From a bacterium (GTDB lineage: Bacteria; Patescibacteriota; Minisyncoccia; Minisyncoccales; GWA2-46-15), in contig JAUYCZ010000011.1 in the NCBI GenBank assembly GCA_030704795.1, positions 1-33,138 on the forward strand: 33,138 bases of DNA, given 5' to 3'. A model generated the notes under the pieces. That model saw only the letters and a program-made list of their open reading frames with translations. It was not told the origin of the DNA and made no database searches. The translations under genes were made by a program, and so were the position numbers. Position 1 is the stretch's first letter; the number at the start of each line of letters is the position of its first letter. This document shows, piece after piece, positions 13,094 to 19,625 of this stretch.

Positions 13094-15232
13094 ATGGATC
13101 TCTCTATCCCCATCGGCCAAGTCCCGCGGATCGGCGAGGTCTTGGAAAAAAGATTAAAGAAACTCGGAATTAAAACCGTCCGGGACCTCCTCTATCATCT
13201 GCCTTTGAGATATGAGGATTTTTCTAATTTTGTGCCTCTGAACCAGTTGAGACCACGAACCAACGTTTCTATAAGAGGGAAGATTCTAGAGATAAAATCC
13301 CGCCTGGCCTGGAGAAAACGGATGACCCTAACTCAGGCCGTGGTCGGTGATCAAACGGGCGCCGTTCGAGTTGTCTGGTTTGCCAAACCTTATATCATCG
13401 ACGTCTTAGAGCCCGGCAGCGAGGTCATCATGGCCGGCCGGGTTAGTCAAGGCAAAAATGGCCTTTATTTGAACAATCCGACCTACGAAAAAATTACGGA
13501 GAGCGGGTCTCCGGTATCTCTGCAAAAATCAAAAATAGCCGGGCTGATGCCGGTTTATCCGGAAACCGAAAGGCTTTCTTCGCGCTGGTTGCGTAGCATC
13601 ATCCGGCCCATTTTGGCCAACTTTAAAAATCAGGTTCAAGAATTTCTGCCGGAAAAGGTTTTGAAAGAATTTAATCTCCTTTCTTTTCCCCGGGCCATCT
13701 GGCAGATTCATTTCCCCGATTCTTTGGCTTTGGCCGAGAAAGCGAGACTCCGTCTCGCTTTCGAAGAACTCTTTTTGATTGAGCTTTTTGTCTTAAAAGA
13801 AAGAGTTAAGATCCTGCAAACCAAAGCCTATCCGATTCCCATTGACCTGCCCTCAATCCAAAGGTTTGTCAAAAGTCTGCCTTTTACCTTAACCAATGCC
13901 CAAAAAAAATCCGCCTGGCAGATTCTCAAAGACCTGGAAAAATCTCATCCCATGAACCGGCTTCTGGAAGGGGAGGTGGGATCGGGCAAAACCGTGGTCG
14001 CTGCCCTGGCGGCCCTCAATACTGCCCGCGCCAAATTTCAAGTGGCTCTGATGGCGCCAACCGAAATCTTAGCCAAGCAGCATTTTAAGGAAGTGGCCCG
14101 ACTTCTCTTTGACTTTAAATTAACCATTGCCCTCTTAACCGGCCAGGAAGACAAAATCATGGCCAAAAAATTAAAAGGAGAGGTGCTAGAGGCTTCGCGG
14201 CAAAAAATATTAGCCAAATGCCTCGATGGCCAGATCGACATTCTCATCGGCACGCACGCTCTGATTCAAAAAAGTGTCCGGTTCAAAAACCTGGGACTGG
14301 TTATCATCGACGAACAACACCGATTCGGCATCGAACAGCGGGCACGACTTTGCCAAAGACGACATTCTTCAGAAAAAACTGTTCCCCATTTGTTATCAAT
14401 GACGGCGACGCCCATTCCCCGCAGTCTGGCCCTAACCATTTATGGGGATTTGGACCTTTCCATTATCAATGAATTGCCCCAAGGCCGGAAAAAGATTCTA
14501 ACGGAAATCGTTCCGCCCCGAGAAAGACAACGGGTCTATGACTTTATCCAAAGCCAAGTCGAATTAGAAAGACAGGCTTTTGTCATCTGCCCGAGAATAG
14601 AACCAGCCTCATCGGCGGGGTCGCGACGACCCACGTCTTGGAACGACGTTAAAGCGGTGGCAGAGGAAAAAGAAAAATTGGCCAAAGAGGTTTTCCCTGA
14701 TCTGAGAGTCGAGATGCTCCATGGAAAAATGAAACCGAAGGAAAAAGAAAAGATCATGAAAGATTTTAAGAATAATAAAATCAAGGTTCTGGTGGCCACG
14801 TCGGTGGTTGAAGTCGGAATTGATATCCCCAACGCCTCGGTCATGGTCATTGAGGGAGCCGAAAGATTCGGCTTAGCCCAACTCCACCAGTTGAGAGGCC
14901 GAGTGGGCCGGGCGGAACACCAATCCTATTGTTTTTTGCTGACTGATTCTCCGGCCAGAAAAACCCAGCAAAGGCTGAAAGCGATGGTTAAGGCCGAGGA
15001 TGGTTTTGAGTTGGCCCAGAAAGACTTAGAAATTAGAGGACCGGGCGAGTTCTCGGGTAGAAAACAATGGGGGTTGCCCGACCTAGGAATGGAATCACTA
15101 AAAGACTTAGTTTTGGTGGCCAAGTGTAAAACCGCGGTCAAGGAAATTTTGGAACAAGACTTTTCTCTAAAAAAATACCCTCTTTTGAGAGAAAGGCTGG
15201 AGAGATTTAAGGAAAAAATCCATTTAGAGTAG
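13094..15232 (+). CDS. recG: ATP-dependent DNA helicase RecG
   Basis: RecG is a branch-migration helicase that remodels stalled forks and Holliday junctions. The protein has 712 residues, slightly longer than usual. The N-terminal wedge/OB domain (about 1-150) has TQAVVGDQTGAVRVVWFAKPYI. Helicase motifs: Walker A EGEVGSGKT (292-300), DEQH box (406-409), MTATPIPRSLALTIYGDLD, then ATSVVEVGIDIPNAS and QLRGRVGR in the second RecA domain, and the RecG tail DGFELAQKDLEIRGPGEFSGRKQWG. Residues about 504-517 (ASSAGSRRPTSWN) interrupt the CPRIEP...VKAVAEE region and are encoded by a palindromic repeat. It is downstream of tRNA-Arg and convergent with the glycosyltransferase; the two stops are only 3 bases apart. 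Confidence 0.97.
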   Translation: MDLSIPIGQVPRIGEVLEKRLKKLGIKTVRDLLYHLPLRYEDFSNFVPLNQLRPRTNVSIRGKILEIKSRLAWRKRMTLTQAVVGDQTGAVRVVWFAKPYIIDVLEPGSEVIMAGRVSQGKNGLYLNNPTYEKITESGSPVSLQKSKIAGLMPVYPETERLSSRWLRSIIRPILANFKNQVQEFLPEKVLKEFNLLSFPRAIWQIHFPDSLALAEKARLRLAFEELFLIELFVLKERVKILQTKAYPIPIDLPSIQRFVKSLPFTLTNAQKKSAWQILKDLEKSHPMNRLLEGEVGSGKTVVAALAALNTARAKFQVALMAPTEILAKQHFKEVARLLFDFKLTIALLTGQEDKIMAKKLKGEVLEASRQKILAKCLDGQIDILIGTHALIQKSVRFKNLGLVIIDEQHRFGIEQRARLCQRRHSSEKTVPHLLSMTATPIPRSLALTIYGDLDLSIINELPQGRKKILTEIVPPRERQRVYDFIQSQVELERQAFVICPRIEPASSAGSRRPTSWNDVKAVAEEKEKLAKEVFPDLRVEMLHGKMKPKEKEKIMKDFKNNKIKVLVATSVVEVGIDIPNASVMVIEGAERFGLAQLHQLRGRVGRAEHQSYCFLLTDSPARKTQQRLKAMVKAEDGFELAQKDLEIRGPGEFSGRKQWGLPDLGMESLKDLVLVAKCKTAVKEILEQDFSLKKYPLLRERLERFKEKIHLE
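13738..13762. repeat. Perfect palindrome inside recG
   Basis: GAAAGCGAGAC-TCC-GTCTCGCTTTC has perfect 11-base arms and a 3-base loop. It lies within codons for KARLRLAF, which aligns without a visible insertion. The related core CTCGC...GCGAG(ACTA) occurs at 10887-10905 and 17441-17460. Confidence 0.5.
14605..14650. repeat. Palindromic insertion in recG
   Basis: GGGTCG-CGA-CGACCC (14618-14632) is a perfect stem, followed by ACGTC/GACGT arms (14633-14649). The segment encodes about 13 residues that I do not expect in RecG between CPRIEP and VKAVAEE. Confidence 0.55.
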
Positions 15233-15235
15233 AGT

Positions 15236-16759
15236 TTACTCTTTCCGCACCTTTTCGGTTGGCCAAAAGCCCATATATTTGCCCCGCATCAATTTAGTCT
15301 GAGCATCCAGGGCCGGCACGGTCCAGAAGAAAAGCATGGCCAAGGGTAAAACCAGCCACTCAAAGATAAAAACTAGATATTTTAACCGGCCGGTTGCCTT
15401 GGGCCGGGGCGGCAAGAGAAAAAAACTGAGATAGATCGAACTGAAAAGACCGATCATGGCAATGGTCATTAATCGGGAGGTGGTGTGGGGCAGATTATGG
15501 GCCATCAGAGTTTGGGAAAATCTTTCGCCGCCCAAAGCAATGGGCAGCCAGCCCAGAAGAAAGATCAACAAGGCGCTGGTCGCCCAAGACCAATGCGACT
15601 CAAAAAGAAAAAAACCGTGAAACAATTTCTTTGACAAAGAAATTTTTTTGTTCTTCAGAAAGTTGAAAAAGACGTAAGGGATTTCGTCCACCCCATAAGC
15701 CCATCTTCTCTGCTGTTTATAAACATTGACTAAAGTACGCCGAAAAGTCTGGGCGACGTTGGCATCCATTCCCACGGGATAATAAAGCGGTTGGACTTGG
15801 TAATCACCGTTGTATTTCAAAAAACTCTGCCAGAAAATACGGGAGTCGTCCGAAACGACATTTTCTTGTTTAAAACCAACATCCACTAAAGTTTTAAAGC
15901 TCATGGCGTGCGAGGAAAAAGTGATGAGCTTTTCCGGCCGTTCCTGGCTCAGGCTGTTCCAGAAGGTTGAAGAAAGGGCAAAACTCCGGGAAAAGATCGG
16001 CGCTTGCCAGATGTTGTTGATAAAAAGAGGGATGGGTTGGAAACTGGTCCGAAAGGGTTTAGCCGCCGTTAAATAGTGCCAGGTCAGACAGCTAAAGTAT
16101 TTGGGGAAAAGACAGGTATCAACGTCAAAAAAAGAAACGATGATTTTTTCGTAGGGGATTTTGGCGACATCGATGATTTCTTCCTTGGCCTTGATCTCGG
16201 CCCAGCGGTCGTTCGAACCCTTGCCCGGTATCTCTCCGGCCAAACCCGGGGGATGCCAGGTGACTAAAAACTGGTAAAACTGATGACCAAATTCAGCTTG
16301 AATTTTATTTACCGCTTCTTGAGTTTCCGACCGATAACCTTCTTCAGCGGAAAGAACGACGATAATTTTTTCTTTGGGATAATCACTCTGACTCAAAGAC
16401 AAAAAGGCGTCCCGCACGATCGGCCAGGGTTCTTGGCAAAGGGTAAAAAGACAAAGATGATAAATCTCTTCCCAATCTCGTATTTGTTTAACTCGAACCA
16501 GCCAGTCAATCTTTTTGTGCTCTTCCATTTTCCGATAACTCGAGTGCAGATGGAAAGAAAAATAGATGGCGCGGAAAAACCAATAAAGATCGAAAACGAG
16601 GATAAAAACGGCGATGAGAAAAGGTTGCTGCCAGGAGAGAAAAATGGCCAAGAGAATGGTCAGCCAAGAAACGGCCCCGGGCAAAATTTCCAGAAACCGA
16701 AAGAGCCTTCTTTCGGAGAGATCGGTCAAATCTTGAGCGGTGGCGATTTTAAGATTCAT
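15236..16759 (-). CDS. Membrane family 2-like glycosyltransferase
   Basis: The protein has 507 residues. Two N-terminal membrane helices (about 31-70), a cytosolic GT-A domain and a C-terminal set of helices (about 390-490) give the layout of processive family 2 glycosyltransferases. The nucleotide-sugar region has LSQSDYPKEKIIVVLSAEEG, a metal-binding FFDVDT (DxD), the acidic VVSDDSRIFWQ and QQRRWAYGVDEIP, which matches the QxxRW motif of cellulose synthase-like enzymes. The likely product is a surface glycan or glycolipid; substrate unknown. The start MNLKIATA overlaps the PIN gene stop (ATGA). The same first codons recur at 17817, just after the dehydrogenase, so this gene probably once followed the dehydrogenase directly. 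Confidence 0.85.
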   Translation of the reverse strand: MNLKIATAQDLTDLSERRLFRFLEILPGAVSWLTILLAIFLSWQQPFLIAVFILVFDLYWFFRAIYFSFHLHSSYRKMEEHKKIDWLVRVKQIRDWEEIYHLCLFTLCQEPWPIVRDAFLSLSQSDYPKEKIIVVLSAEEGYRSETQEAVNKIQAEFGHQFYQFLVTWHPPGLAGEIPGKGSNDRWAEIKAKEEIIDVAKIPYEKIIVSFFDVDTCLFPKYFSCLTWHYLTAAKPFRTSFQPIPLFINNIWQAPIFSRSFALSSTFWNSLSQERPEKLITFSSHAMSFKTLVDVGFKQENVVSDDSRIFWQSFLKYNGDYQVQPLYYPVGMDANVAQTFRRTLVNVYKQQRRWAYGVDEIPYVFFNFLKNKKISLSKKLFHGFFLFESHWSWATSALLIFLLGWLPIALGGERFSQTLMAHNLPHTTSRLMTIAMIGLFSSIYLSFFLLPPRPKATGRLKYLVFIFEWLVLPLAMLFFWTVPALDAQTKLMRGKYMGFWPTEKVRKE

Positions 16760-16760
16760 C
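16737..16760. repeat. 24-bp direct repeat, copy R (glycosyltransferase start)
   Basis: GCGGTGGCGATTTTAAGATT... matches 23 of 24 bases at 17795-17818. On the minus strand it encodes MNLKIAT, the start of the intact glycosyltransferase. The two copies are 1058 bp apart and flank the AbrB/PIN pair and the hairpin element. Confidence 0.8.
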
Positions 16761-17172
16761 GTAAGAAGATCTTGAATAATTCTCCGGGCGAAACAATTCT
16801 TGTCCAGTGGATCTTTCTCTGTAAGACCAAAATGTGCTTTTTGTCGAGCGTGACCAAAAAATCAGCACCAGCTCCCTTAGCCGAAGTTAAAATGTGAACA
16901 TCGTCTGGGTCAACGACCAATTTTTTGAATCTTTTTAATTCCTTGCCCGCCGGCGCTTTTTCTATCCGAAAAGAAATAACAGTTTTTTTCAAAAACGCTT
17001 CACTAATGTCGAGCTTTCTGCGATTGCGCCAGACCTCATCTAAAACCACTTCGCTGACCACGGCTTTAATCTTGCCTTGTGCCGCCCATTCTAAAAGTTT
17101 CCTTGAAGCGCCCGTCGATGATTTTAGGCCAGCCAGAATAACCGAGGCGTTGAAAAAGACAAGGGGAGACAT
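16756..17172 (-). CDS. PIN-domain toxin-like protein
   Basis: The protein has 138 residues from ATG 17172, which overlaps the antitoxin stop (TGATG). The PIN-family pattern is visible: SEVVLDEVWRN with the second acidic position, VVDPDDVHILTSAKGAGADFLVTLDKKH with the last acidic residues and the T-x-D motif, then a C-terminal SPGELFKIF. The first catalytic Asp, usually in a VLDTNV-type strand, is replaced: the protein reads VFFNASV with Asn at residue 8. It may therefore be a weak or inactive nuclease, or use other ligands. Its stop overlaps the glycosyltransferase start. With the upstream AbrB-like gene it forms a type II toxin-antitoxin layout. Confidence 0.85.
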   Translation of the reverse strand: MSPLVFFNASVILAGLKSSTGASRKLLEWAAQGKIKAVVSEVVLDEVWRNRRKLDISEAFLKKTVISFRIEKAPAGKELKRFKKLVVDPDDVHILTSAKGAGADFLVTLDKKHILVLQRKIHWTRIVSPGELFKIFLR

Positions 17173-17429
17173 CAAATTAAGCCTTTCTTTTTGAGTTCTC
17201 TGGTTTCTTGACGATCAAATTCGAGAAAATCTTTCAAGTCTTCATCGGTATAGCGCCGGACAGGATAATCCAGGATACGCAAAGGCTCGATGATTAATCT
17301 GTTCTTTTCTTTTCTCACTCTGACCATCGACTTTTCTTCAAAACCAAGGTCGCGGCGAAACCTTTTGGGAATCGTCAAAAGGCCTTTGGGCTGGATTTTA
17401 ACGATTTCTTCTTGGGTGGTTGATGACAT
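17172..17429 (-). CDS. AbrB/MazE-type antitoxin
   Basis: The protein has 85 residues. The N-terminal half is a SpoVT/AbrB swapped-hairpin domain: EEIVKIQPKGLLTIPKRFRRDLGFEEKSMVRVRKEKNRLIIEPL. The charged C-terminal tail (VRRYTDEDLKDFLEFDRQETRELKKKG) probably wraps the PIN partner. Its promoter has a near-perfect consensus (17487-17514) and the leader contains a 14-base palindrome (17443-17456) suited to autoregulation by the complex. It overlaps the PIN gene, giving antitoxin-first coupled translation. Confidence 0.9.
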   Translation of the reverse strand: MSSTTQEEIVKIQPKGLLTIPKRFRRDLGFEEKSMVRVRKEKNRLIIEPLRILDYPVRRYTDEDLKDFLEFDRQETRELKKKGLI

Positions 17430-17442
17430 GGTTATTTTTAAC

Positions 17443-17456
17443 CTCGCTTTAGCGAG
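17443..17456. promoter_or_regulatory. Palindrome in antitoxin leader
   Basis: CTCGCT-TT-AGCGAG is a perfect 6-bp inverted repeat between the predicted transcription start and the antitoxin ATG. It is a candidate operator, but a related CTCGC...GCGAG palindrome also occurs near pilO and in recG, so it may be a dispersed repeat. Confidence 0.4.
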
Positions 17457-17486
17457 ACTAAGGTTTCCTTATTTCTAACTTTCTAC

Positions 17487-17514
17487 ATTATAGAAAATCG
17501 GATTATTTTGTCAA
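17487..17514 (-). promoter_or_regulatory. Consensus promoter of the toxin-antitoxin pair
   Basis: TTGACA (17509-17514) and TATAAT (17487-17492), both exact consensus, are 16 bases apart on the minus strand. The predicted start near 17480 leaves a 50-base leader. It is the strongest promoter match in the window. Confidence 0.8.
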
Positions 17515-17518
17515 CCCC

Positions 17519-17727
17519 GTGTACTGGTCCAATACATGTGATACACTTGGCGCTTCATGAAAGTCGCGGAGAACAGTTCTCCGCTAAATCTAAATTCTGA
17601 TAAATTCGGTCTGGGACCTAGATCATCGGAGACCCGCTCTCCGTGGTTTAAAACCCGATATTCCAAAAGTTTAATGTCGGGTTTTAAACTTCTACAAAGC
17701 GTATCAGATGTATATGGACCCAGACAC
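17519..17727. mobile_element. MITE-like or structured-RNA element with inverted ends
   Basis: The intergenic stretch 17430-17832 holds no plausible gene. Its core has imperfect terminal inverted repeats: 17519-17544 (GTGTACTGGTCCAATACATG...) and 17701-17727, whose complement reads GTGTCTGGGTCCATATACAT..., matching but for one mismatch and a few one-base gaps. Inside are three stems: GCGGAGAAC-A-GTTCTCCGC (17566-17584), CGGAGA-5-TCTCCG (17627-17643) and a perfect 13-bp stem GTTTAAAACCCGA/TCGGGTTTTAAAC (17646-17689). It could be a non-autonomous transposable element or a multibranched RNA closed by a long end stem. No transposase is present in the window. Confidence 0.6.
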
Positions 17728-17740
17728 TCTTAACGAACAT

Positions 17741-17792
17741 GGGCGTTGCCCGGATTGTGCTTAACTTAGTTAAGCACAGCCGTTCTGAACGG
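17741..17792. other. Cluster of three short hairpins
   Basis: Immediately beyond the inverted-end element are GGGC-GTT-GCCC (17741-17751), GTGCTTAAC-TTA-GTTAAGCAC (17757-17777) and CCGTTC-T-GAACGG (17780-17792). They run up to the 24-bp direct repeat. Any transcript continuing from the dehydrogenase would pass through them. Confidence 0.55.
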
Positions 17793-17817
17793 TGGCGGTG
17801 GCGATTTTGAGATTCAT
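17770..17817 (-). pseudogene. Orphan 5' end of the glycosyltransferase gene
   Basis: ATG at 17817 opens MNLKIATATVQNGCA and stops. The first seven codons (MNLKIAT) match the start of the intact glycosyltransferase at 16759. It begins 15 bases after the dehydrogenase stop, the position expected for the next gene of an operon. I read it as the severed original start left when a 1058-bp segment was inserted or duplicated here. Confidence 0.6.
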
Positions 17818-17818
17818 C
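17795..17818. repeat. 24-bp direct repeat, copy L
   Basis: GCGGTGGCGATTTTGAGATT... differs from the copy at 16737-16760 at a single base (a synonymous third codon position). The flanking sequence is unrelated on both sides. Confidence 0.8.
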
Positions 17819-17832
17819 AATACGTCTGATAG

Positions 17833-18777
17833 CTAAACGATCCTGTTCCGAGGGTTGCCCTTGGCCGCAGCGATGATGTTGTCGGTAAAAATCTGATAGA
17901 GATTAACTAACGTTTCTCTTGTATGCCAACCAAAGGGCTTCAATCCGATACTATTATCCAAAGCCGTTAGTGAGCTCTCCTCGAAATTCTTCGATTCCCA
18001 AGCATAAGCGCCAACCTGGCCAGATTTTAAGGCTTCGACCATAGCTGATTCCTCAACTAGATCGGGATCAACTAGGTTAACAAATAATACCCCTGGTTTC
18101 ATCTTGGCTGTCTGATCCTTATTAATCAAATTGCGGTTGCTATCTTCATGGTTCGCATGCAAAGAGATCGCATCCGATTCTCGTAAAACCTCTTCGAACG
18201 TCTTCATCTCAACGCCTGATTGCTGTTTTGGCTTTCGATCGCAGGCAATCACTTTCATGCCAATGCCTAATGCCATTTCGGCCACCCGGCTGCCGATATT
18301 TCCCAGTCCGATGATTCCCAGGGTCTTCCCTTTTAACTCTGAGCTCGTTTCTAGCTTATATTGACCTCTTTGAGTTTGGCGGTCATAAAAGATGATTTTC
18401 TTGGCCAGGCAAAGAAGCAAGGCCAAGGCGTGCTCGGCCACCGCCTCTCTTGAATAACCCGGAATATTACTGACCGGCAGATTCCTGCTCTTACAATAGT
18501 CCAGGTCAATCCAACCAAAAGAGGTGGTGGAAAGACAGATACCTTTTAGTTTAGGCAAAGACTCAATCAACTTCATCAATGGCGGCCGGGATTTGGCAAA
18601 ACCACCGAAAACATCAGGATCGGGCGCGATGATTTCTGCACCCGCGGCCAGGGCCAAAAGTTTATCTAGGGGCATTTCTTCACGACTGGGCGTATAAACA
18701 ACTTCGCCGAGCTTGACTAATTCAGCCTGCTGACTCGGCGTAAACTCTGTTTTGGGAAGGAAAACAGCGATTTTCAT
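17833..18777 (-). CDS. D-2-hydroxyacid dehydrogenase homologue, atypical active site
   Basis: The protein has 314 residues with the family fold: substrate domain (about 1-95 and the C-terminus), then VSNIPGYSREAVAEHALALLL, and the NAD-binding Rossmann motif GLGNIG (157-162) with Asp at about residue 180 (IACDR), which suggests NAD rather than NADP. The catalytic residues are not standard. The strand normally reading N-T-x-R-G is NLVDPDL (234-240), so the substrate-binding Arg is absent; the segment normally reading P-H-I-G-W is PFGWHT (281-286), so the general-acid His is replaced by Phe with a His shifted three positions on. Activity may be altered or lost. Substrate unknown. Confidence 0.85.
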   Translation of the reverse strand: MKIAVFLPKTEFTPSQQAELVKLGEVVYTPSREEMPLDKLLALAAGAEIIAPDPDVFGGFAKSRPPLMKLIESLPKLKGICLSTTSFGWIDLDYCKSRNLPVSNIPGYSREAVAEHALALLLCLAKKIIFYDRQTQRGQYKLETSSELKGKTLGIIGLGNIGSRVAEMALGIGMKVIACDRKPKQQSGVEMKTFEEVLRESDAISLHANHEDSNRNLINKDQTAKMKPGVLFVNLVDPDLVEESAMVEALKSGQVGAYAWESKNFEESSLTALDNSIGLKPFGWHTRETLVNLYQIFTDNIIAAAKGNPRNRIV

Positions 18778-18786
18778 AGCTTGTGG

Positions 18787-19485
18787 TTAATTTTTAATTT
18801 TAGTTTGTTGAGCCAAGCCGTTAATCCACCCTTGAATTTTGAAAGCGTTCATCCTATCACAAACATTTATTTGTATAGTTCCGAACGGTAAGAAATTCTT
18901 TGGTCGTTTTCCATTCCCCGCCTTGCTAATAGCAAAATAGACATGAAATCTTTCTGGAGAAATAAAAAGAATTCGTGACCAAAACTTTACAGCATCTTTT
19001 GCTTCGATGTTGCCAAATATCTGCACCCTCGGCCTAATTTTCTTTTCCGGGATTTTCAGAATCTCTCGCAAAAAACGGAGAAACAGAACGACCATATTGG
19101 GGTCGGAGTTAGCAAAACTTATTGTTGGAGAACGTTTTTGAATTTCAATCCTATATCCTTCTCCCCAATACAGCGCGGTACCAATAAGCATTAATTCTCG
19201 TTCTGATAATTGACCGATATCTTTTAGAGACTTTTCTTTAATGTTTTTGTTCTCTGATTTAATCAATAAAGTTCTTCGCCGATTAAAGTCCATCAGCTGT
19301 TTTCGAGTCGTTCTCCCTTTTTCCTCCAATAGTTTTCTTGCTTTCAATGGTAAAACAAGATTTTTAAACCAACCACTAAGAGTGCTCTTAGGGACGCCCA
19401 GGGCCTTTTTAATCTCTCCCTCGCTGTTGCCTTTAAGTCTCAGCTCTAAGGCGCGCTGATATCTTGGTATGGAAGAAGTGCGCAT
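18787..19485 (-). CDS. HTH plus LAGLIDADG-like protein next to tRNA-Glu
   Basis: The protein has 232 residues. The N-terminal helix-turn-helix reads RALELRLKGNSEGEIKKALG followed by VPKSTLSGWFKNL, then a basic linker and a domain with LMLIGTALYWGEGYR and SFANSDPNMVVLFLRFLREIL. The G-x3-Y/W-G-E-G helix resembles a LAGLIDADG-type motif of homing endonucleases; that is an inference. The ATG (19485) is one base from the tRNA-Glu discriminator (19487), so RNase Z cleavage of a joint transcript would release a nearly leaderless mRNA. No Shine-Dalgarno fits except inside the tRNA. A truncated homologue with the same order follows tRNA-Ile at 32679. It could be a mobile or tRNA-targeting element or a DNA-binding regulator. 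Confidence 0.8.
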   Translation of the reverse strand: MRTSSIPRYQRALELRLKGNSEGEIKKALGVPKSTLSGWFKNLVLPLKARKLLEEKGRTTRKQLMDFNRRRTLLIKSENKNIKEKSLKDIGQLSERELMLIGTALYWGEGYRIEIQKRSPTISFANSDPNMVVLFLRFLREILKIPEKKIRPRVQIFGNIEAKDAVKFWSRILFISPERFHVYFAISKAGNGKRPKNFLPFGTIQINVCDRMNAFKIQGWINGLAQQTKIKN

Positions 19486-19486
19486 A

Positions 19487-19558
19487 TGGCGCTAACGGGA
19501 GTCGAACCCGTGTCGCGGCCTTGAAAGGGCCGTGTCCTAACCACTAGACGATAGCGCC
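19487..19558 (-). tRNA. tRNA-Glu(UUC)
   Basis: Acceptor GGCGCTA with 3' arm TAGCGCC and discriminator A, no encoded CCA. D-arm GTCT/GGAC, anticodon stem CGGCC/GGCCG with loop CTTTCAA (TTC), T-loop TTCGACT. The HTH gene start codon begins two positions after its last base. Confidence 0.95.
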
Positions 19559-19569
19559 AAATCAAGTTG

Positions 19570-19598
19570 ATTTTAACCTAGAAATTGAAAAAAATCAA
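19570..19598 (-). promoter_or_regulatory. tRNA-Glu promoter
   Basis: TTGATT (19593-19598), 17 bases and TAAAAT (19570-19575) on the minus strand. The predicted start is about five bases before the tRNA. It overlaps the divergent valS promoter. Confidence 0.6.
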
Positions 19599-19613
19599 TC
19601 GGTGAGATATAAT
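19585..19613 (+). promoter_or_regulatory. valS promoter
   Basis: TTGAAA (19585-19590), 17 bases, TATAAT (19608-19613). The predicted start near 19620 leaves only about six bases before the ATG. An AGGG at 19614-19617 would lie upstream of that start and so might not be in the mRNA. Confidence 0.7.
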
Positions 19614-19625
19614 AGGGAATTGACC

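Noticed and set aside
16283-16897. 204-aa plus-strand ORF
   Set aside because: It lies opposite the glycosyltransferase start and PIN gene end, which have clear motifs and coupled starts.
17430-17832. A hidden small protein gene in the 403-bp gap
   Set aside because: Apart from the 15-codon orphan start, no frame has both a start and a protein-like composition; the segment is dominated by inverted repeats.
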